Source of the DNA: RHKX01 sp963826475
GTDB lineage: Bacteria; Actinomycetota; Thermoleophilia; Solirubrobacterales; 70-9
Reading direction: 5' to 3'
Length of the DNA stretch: 64,000 nucleotides
Assembly (NCBI GenBank): GCA_963826475.1
Contig: CAWGXC010000003.1
Span: 682,001 to 746,000, forward strand
In this document: positions 59,312-64,000 of the stretch, piece by piece
Numbering within the stretch: position 1 is the stretch's first letter
Layout of the letters: each line of letters begins with the position of its first letter
The notes under the pieces: generated by a model
The model's input: only the letters and a program-made list of their open reading frames with translations
Told to the model about the DNA's origin: nothing
The model's database searches: none
Position numbers and translations under genes: made by a program

Positions 59312-61776
59312 TTGGCTCCCCCGACCAGAGATCCGAACGAGCCGCCGCCGGTTGCCGGCGACGAGCCGCCCGATGGCCCGGGCGAAAGCGCCTCCGGGTC
59401 GATGACAGCGAGGGAGCGGCGCAAAGGAGGCAGCCCGGCTCCGCGCCGCCGAACGCAAGACCAGGCGCGCCGAGAAGCGCGCCACCCGCTCCCAGCGGTA
59501 CCGCGAGCGCGGTCGGCGGGTCCTCGGCTGGCGACAGATCAGACAGGACCGCAAGGACGCCCGGGAGCCCCGGCCGAGGGTCAAGCGAGCTCCGTTTCGC
59601 CTTCGTCACCTCAGGCCTGATCCTGCTCGCCATCGTCTCCTGGGTCTTCGGCGTGATGATGGCCGTCGCTCAGGATCTCCCTGACCTCGAAGCGCGCGCT
59701 CAGTACGACCGCGCGCAGAACTCGATCGTTTACGCGAACGACGGTAAGACGGAGTTGACGACGCTCACGGGCAACGAGAAGCGGATCCTGCTCGACTCCG
59801 AGGACATCTCCCCTTGGTCAAGCAGGCCGTCGTCGCGATCGAGGATCAGCGCTTCTACGAGCACCGTGGCATCGACTTCCTCGGCATCGCCCGCGCCCTG
59901 GAGCAGGACGTCGATCTCGGGCGGCGCGGTCCAGGGCGCCTCGACGATCACGCAGCAATTCGTCAAGAACGCGCTCGAGGCCCAGGGCAGCAGGACCGTC
60001 CTTCAGAAGCTGCGCGAGGCCGCGCTCGCCTACCAGATCGAACGCAAGTGGTCGAAGGACAAGATCCTCACCAACTACCTCAACAACATCTACTTCGGCA
60101 ACGGTGCCTACGGGGTCGAGTCCGCCGCCCACACGTACTTCGGGACAGCCCATCCGGGGTGCGGAGACGATCAGAACCGCTGCGCGTCCGTCCTGCTGCC
60201 CCAGGAGGCGGCGATGCTCGCCGCCCTGATCTCCTCGCCGACCGGCTATGACCCGGCGACGCATCCGGAGGCGGCCAAGACCCAGCGGAACGTCGTGCTG
60301 CAGAAGATGCGCGATCAGGGTGTCCTCGAGGTCAGCGACGAGGACTTTCAGACCCTGCTCTCGAGCCCGGTGCCGACCGCGAAGCAGATCCAGCAACCGA
60401 CCGAGAATTCCGAGGCGCCGTACTTCACCGACTGGCTGCGGCAGCAGATAGTCGACAAGTACGGGGCCGGCCGCACGTTCGGCGGTGGCCTGCAGATCAC
60501 CTCCACGCTCGATCTTCCCCTCCAGCAGGCCGCCGATCAGGCCGTCGCGAGCAGGGTGGGTGGCCTTGGGCCGACATCGGCAGTGGTCGTCCTCGACAAC
60601 GGCAGCGCCGATGTCCTGGCGATGGTCGGCGGTCAGAACTTCGACGAGAGCGCCTTCAACCTCGCCACGAACGGCCAGCGACAGCCGGGATCATCGTTCA
60701 AGCCGTTCACGCTGGTCACCGCGCTGAAGGAGGGCTACTCGCCCGACAAGGTCTATGAATCTGCTCCCCAGGACCTGCCGTTCACCACCAAGATCACCAA
60801 GAAGAACGGCAAGAGGGAAACCGTCACCGACCACTTCAAGGTCAGCAACTACGGCGACAACTATCTCGGCAGCGCCTCGATCGCCACCGCGACCACCTAC
60901 TCGGACAACTCCGTCTATGCCCAGCTCGGCCTCGACGTCGGGATCAACGACATCGTCAAGACCGCCCACGACCTCGGAATCGACTCCAAGCTCGACAGCA
61001 ACCCGGCCTTGATTCTGGGCGGCCTCAAGACCGGCGTGACTCCGCTCGAGATGGCCTACGCCTACAACACGCTCGCCAACGGGGGAGCACGCGTCAGCGG
61101 CACCGAGGCGAGCCGCGGCGACGGCGATGGACCGGTCGCCATCGAAGAGGTCCGCGATGGCGACAAGGCCCTCGTCGGCGACGACCAGGGCGGCAGTGGC
61201 GAGAACGAGAAGACCGAGGAGCAGGTCGTCGACCCCGCGGTGGCATCGACCGCCACCGACATCCTCCATACGGTCGTCACCGAAGGAACCGGCCAGCGGG
61301 CTCAGGTCGGCGACGACTACATCTGGGGCAAGACCGGCACGACCGACAACAACGCCGATGCCTGGTTCGTCGGCGCCAACGAGGACATCACGGTTGCGGT
61401 CTGGGTCGGCTACGCCGACGGTGGCACACCGATGACCACCGAATTCGGCGGGCTGCCGGTCGACGGCGGCACGATCCCGGCGTTGATCTGGAACGACGTC
61501 GTCACCGCCTGGGATGAACTGAAGGCCGAGCGCGACGCGAGCAAGCAGGACGCCGGGACGACAACGACGACGGACGGGTCGGTGCCGACGACGACCACCG
61601 AGTCGGTTGCTCCAACCGACGCCACGACCGTCGCGCCCGACCCGGCGGCTCCGGAAGGCCAAGCGCCGGCGGAAGCGCCCGCGACTCCCGCGGAGCCCCC
61701 GGCGCAGGATCCGAATCCGACGCCGTCGCCTCCAACCCCCTCCGGGGGCTCGGACGCGGGGGGAGCGACGCCCTGA
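59312..61776 (+). CDS. Class A penicillin-binding protein (GT51 plus transpeptidase), with apparent frameshifts in its 5' part
   Basis: Bifunctional peptidoglycan synthase. The order is a Pro/Glu-rich then Arg/Lys-rich cytoplasmic N-terminus, a TM segment (FAFVTSGLILLAIVSWVFGV), a GT51 glycosyltransferase (VVAIEDQRFYEHRGID with the catalytic Glu, GASTITQQFVKNA, KILTNYLNNIYFGNGAYGVE), and a transpeptidase with SSFK in QRQPGSSFKPFTL, SDNS and WGKTGTTDNN. The C-terminal ~75 residues are a Thr/Pro/Ala-rich tail. Four 1-nt shifts (near 59420, 59598, 59812 and 59923) must be corrected to read it through; the third and fourth cancel out. A TTG at 59312 is a plausible start. Confidence 0.85.
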
Positions 61777-61798
61777 CGGGCCTCGTCCGCGCTGAGCC

Positions 61799-62395
61799 TC
61801 AACCCTCAGGCGCCGAGAGGTAGCGACTCCCGGCGAGGCAGTAGCGCCAGGGCAGCTCAGCGGCCTTGGTGATGCCGATCCGCGGACCAGCCACGATCCG
61901 AGGTCGCTTCCGACCCGCCCTCCTGGCGACGAGCGAGAACGGGGGCTCGGTCAGGCTGGCCCGAGTCATGTCGAGGTCGATGCCGAGCGCCTGACAGAGC
62001 TTGCCCGGTCCCGAGCAGAGGTTCCGGGTCGAGCTGCCGGGGACCCCGCGCCGGCCTCGCATCGTCTCGATGCCGGCCGTCGGTTCCAGGGCGCGAATGA
62101 GGACGGCGGCGGCGATCCCATCGGGCTCGGTGACGACGTTGAGCATCCGGTGGATTCCATAACAGAGGTAGACGTAGGCGAGCCCGGGCGGGCCGAAGAG
62201 GACCTCGGTTCGCGAGGTCCGGCCGATGAAGGCGTGGCAGGCCTCGTCCTCGGCTTCGTATGCCTCCGTCTCGACGATGATCCCTCCGACCCCCTCGTGG
62301 CGGAGCTCGCAGCCGATCAGATCGCGAGCGACGGGCCGCGGAGGCCGATCGAAGAACTCCGGGCCAAGCGCCGTGTCGATCGCGGTGGCGCTCAT
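61799..62395 (-). CDS. 3-methyladenine DNA glycosylase (AAG/MPG family)
   Basis: A 198-residue base-excision glycosylase removing alkylated purines. It shows VARDLIGCELRHEG, GIIVETEAYEAEDEACHA (catalytic Glu), FGPPGLAYVYLCYGIHRMLNVV, AVLIRALEPTAG and LCSGPGKLCQALGI. Size and motif order match the bacterial family. Its start overlaps the argH stop by 4 nt, so the two are co-translated. Confidence 0.94.
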   Translation of the reverse strand: MSATAIDTALGPEFFDRPPRPVARDLIGCELRHEGVGGIIVETEAYEAEDEACHAFIGRTSRTEVLFGPPGLAYVYLCYGIHRMLNVVTEPDGIAAAVLIRALEPTAGIETMRGRRGVPGSSTRNLCSGPGKLCQALGIDLDMTRASLTEPPFSLVARRAGRKRPRIVAGPRIGITKAAELPWRYCLAGSRYLSAPEG

Positions 62396-63762
62396 CCGCC
62401 GATCGAGGTGAGGCTCTCGCGGGCGAGGTCCAGTTGGACGGCGACGGCAACGGCCGACGTACCTCCCCGAGAGACCTTCGAATCCAGCCAGGAGCCCTCA
62501 GCGAGCACCGCGTAGTACTCCTCGTCGAGCAGCTCGGAGAATCCACTGAGCTCGGAGCGTGAGATCTCCGAGAGCCCGATCCCCTTCTCGAGGGCGTGGC
62601 GGACGAGGCCGCCGACCACGCCATGCGCCTCGCGGAACGGTAGGCCGCGGCGAACGAGCAGGTCGGCGACGTCGGTTGCCGCCGCCATCTCGTCCGACGC
62701 GGCGGCCGCCATCCGCTCGCGATCGAAGCTGATCCCGCCGAGCATGCCGTCCAGCGCCTTGAGGCTGAGCTCGATCGTGTCGCTCGCGTCGAACAGCGGC
62801 TCCTTGTCCTCCTGTAGATCCTTGCTGTAGGCCAGCGGCAGCCCGTGCATGACCCCGACGAGCGTCGCTTGGTCGGCCAGCAGCCGCGGCGCCTTCGCGC
62901 GCAGCAGCTCGGCGGCGTCGGGGTTCATCTTCTGAGGCATGATCGACGAGCCCGAGGAGTACTCCTCGGCGGGCTTGCAGAAGCCGAACTCACTGCTCGA
63001 CCAGAGCACGATCTCAGCGCCGATCCGTGACAGGTGGGTGGCGCACACGGTCGCCGCGTTCAGATAGTCGAGCGCAAAATCGCGGTTGGAGACCGCGTCG
63101 ATGGAATTCTCGACCACCGAATCGAAGCCGAGCTCCGCCGCAACCGACTCCCGGTCCAGGTCCCAATTGAGACCGGCCAGCGCCCCGGAACCGAGCGGCA
63201 TGACGGCGGCGGCTCGCCCAGCTGCCGAGAAGCGCTCGACGTCGCGGCGCAGCATCCAGAACCAGGCGAGCAGGTGATGGCTGAGAGCGACGGGCTGTGC
63301 CCGCTGCAGATGGGTATAGCCGGGCAGCCGCCAGTCCTGGTGGGACTGGGCGAGTCCGAGCAGTGTGGCGAGCGTCTCGCGAAGCAGGTCGATGGCTGCT
63401 CCCGAGCGCTCGGCGACGTAAAGAGCGAGGTCGGTGGCGACCTGATCGTTGCGCGAGCGGCCCGTGTGAATCTTGCCGCCGAGCGGCCCGACGATCTCGG
63501 TCAGCCGGCGCTCGATCGCCATGTGGATGTCCTCATCGGCGTCCTCGAACGGGAACGAGCCGTCGTCGAGCTCGGCCTGGACCTGATCGAGGCCGGCGAG
63601 CATCTCCGTCAGCTCTTCGGCGGTGAGCACCCCAGCGCCCAGCAACGCCCGGGCGTGTGCGCGCGACTGGCGCACGTCGTAGGGGGCCAGGCGCCGGTCG
63701 AAGCGCAGGGAGGCGTTCAGCTGCCAGAAGACGGGGTCGGGCTCTTGCTCGAAGCGGGGCAC
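62392..63762 (-). CDS. argH: Argininosuccinate lyase (ArgH)
   Basis: The last step of arginine synthesis: argininosuccinate to arginine and fumarate. The 456-residue protein shows DIHMAIERRLTEIVGPLGGK with HTGRSRNDQVATDLALY, the catalytic loop GSSIMPQKMNPDAAELLRAK, and YSKDLQEDKEPLFD. The frame is open to 63861, but a GTG at 63762 is preceded at 8 nt by TAGACT (63771-63776), so I use that start. It is followed by the DNA glycosylase gene. Confidence 0.94.
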   Translation of the reverse strand: MPRFEQEPDPVFWQLNASLRFDRRLAPYDVRQSRAHARALLGAGVLTAEELTEMLAGLDQVQAELDDGSFPFEDADEDIHMAIERRLTEIVGPLGGKIHTGRSRNDQVATDLALYVAERSGAAIDLLRETLATLLGLAQSHQDWRLPGYTHLQRAQPVALSHHLLAWFWMLRRDVERFSAAGRAAAVMPLGSGALAGLNWDLDRESVAAELGFDSVVENSIDAVSNRDFALDYLNAATVCATHLSRIGAEIVLWSSSEFGFCKPAEEYSSGSSIMPQKMNPDAAELLRAKAPRLLADQATLVGVMHGLPLAYSKDLQEDKEPLFDASDTIELSLKALDGMLGGISFDRERMAAAASDEMAAATDVADLLVRRGLPFREAHGVVGGLVRHALEKGIGLSEISRSELSGFSELLDEEYYAVLAEGSWLDSKVSRGGTSAVAVAVQLDLARESLTSIGG

Positions 63763-63829
63763 GACGGCGCAGTCTATGAACGCCTCAGACGAAATGATCA
63801 ACGAGGACCGTGTACTAGCCTCCGCGCCG

Positions 63830-64000
63830 ATGCGGATCCTGCTCACCGGAGCCACCGGCAAGATCGGCAGCGCCGTCGCTCGGCGGCTGGTCGAACGCGG
63901 CGACGAGGTCGTCTGCCTGGTCCGCGATCGAGAGCGGGCCGCGACGCTCCTGCCACCGGGAGTGGAGTTGGCACTCGGCGACGTGACCGACCCCGCCAGC
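63830..64000 (+). CDS. NAD(P)-binding epimerase/NmrA-like protein, 3' end cut by window edge
   Basis: The first 57 codons are in the window. The N-terminus shows ILLTGATGKIGSAVARRL, the Rossmann GxxGxxG motif of extended short-chain dehydrogenases, then GDEVVCLVRD and LGDVTDP. This suits NmrA-like or sugar epimerase members; substrate unknown. TAGCCT (63816-63821) is 8 nt before the ATG, giving a leaderless start divergent from argH. Confidence 0.75.
   Translation, partial: MRILLTGATGKIGSAVARRLVERGDEVVCLVRDRERAATLLPPGVELALGDVTDPAS

Overview
The window is high-GC DNA that reads as the chromosome of an actinobacterium. Supporting signs are a SepF/YggT/PgeF/YggS/LspA cell-division neighbourhood, short-form HisG with HisZ, a MurA with Asp in place of the catalytic Cys, an ImuB-DnaE2 mutasome under an actinobacterial-type LexA box, and many operons that start in a leaderless way (TANNNT, then 6-9 nt, then the start codon). 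A thermoleophilian such as Solirubrobacterales is my guess; the class is not proven by anything I can compute here.

Layout. 1-4.9 kb (minus strand): CCA-adding enzyme, PgeF, YggS, SepF, a ~106-bp tandem repeat, ProC, YggT and the start of LspA. 4.9-6.4 kb: a membrane-anchored PQQ-type beta-propeller protein. 6.4-8.9 kb: hisF, an unknown 94-aa gene, hisA, hisH. 8.9-10.8 kb: a secreted glycosidase-like protein and a class I glutamine amidotransferase. 10.8-23.66 kb: an accessory catabolic cluster (next paragraph). 23.7-28.6 kb: hisB, hisD, hisG, hisZ, murA on the minus strand. 28.6-32.7 kb: HD hydrolase, two alpha/beta hydrolases, a SnoaL-like protein and a methyltransferase. 33.1-39.5 kb: an isocitrate/isopropylmalate dehydrogenase-like enzyme and a complete Liv-type ABC importer. 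39.7-45.5 kb: a lipoprotein, then SOS-linked imuB, a small gene, dnaE2 and another small gene. 45.5-52.5 kb: class III nucleotide cyclase, M28 peptidase, MMPL and MFS exporters. 52.5-57.95 kb: one rRNA operon on the minus strand (16S-23S-5S) with promoter, processing stems and terminator. 58-61.8 kb: tyrS and a class A PBP gene, both crossed by a dense cluster of apparent 1-nt indels. 61.8-64 kb: 3-methyladenine DNA glycosylase, argH and the start of an epimerase-like gene.

The most interesting part is 10.8-23.66 kb. Four transcription units carry a glutamine-synthetase-like ligase, two cytochromes P450, an aromatic-amino-acid-type decarboxylase, an APC permease, an HpaD-like extradiol dioxygenase, an HpaG-like FAH hydrolase, a PuuD-like glutamine amidotransferase, an HpaE-like aldehyde dehydrogenase and an acetoacetate-decarboxylase-family protein, with a GntR/FCD regulator in the middle. 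Each of the four units is headed by a copy of a shared ATAATGTATAC-type element, and a further copy precedes the regulator. In three of the copies the element overlaps a leaderless -10 box. I read this as a single regulon for catabolism of an aromatic amine or amino acid through gamma-glutamylation, P450 oxidation and meta-ring cleavage. I do not recognise this combination as a described pathway. The block lies between hisB and hisH, so it splits an otherwise co-oriented his gene set, and no recombinase or transposase is visible.
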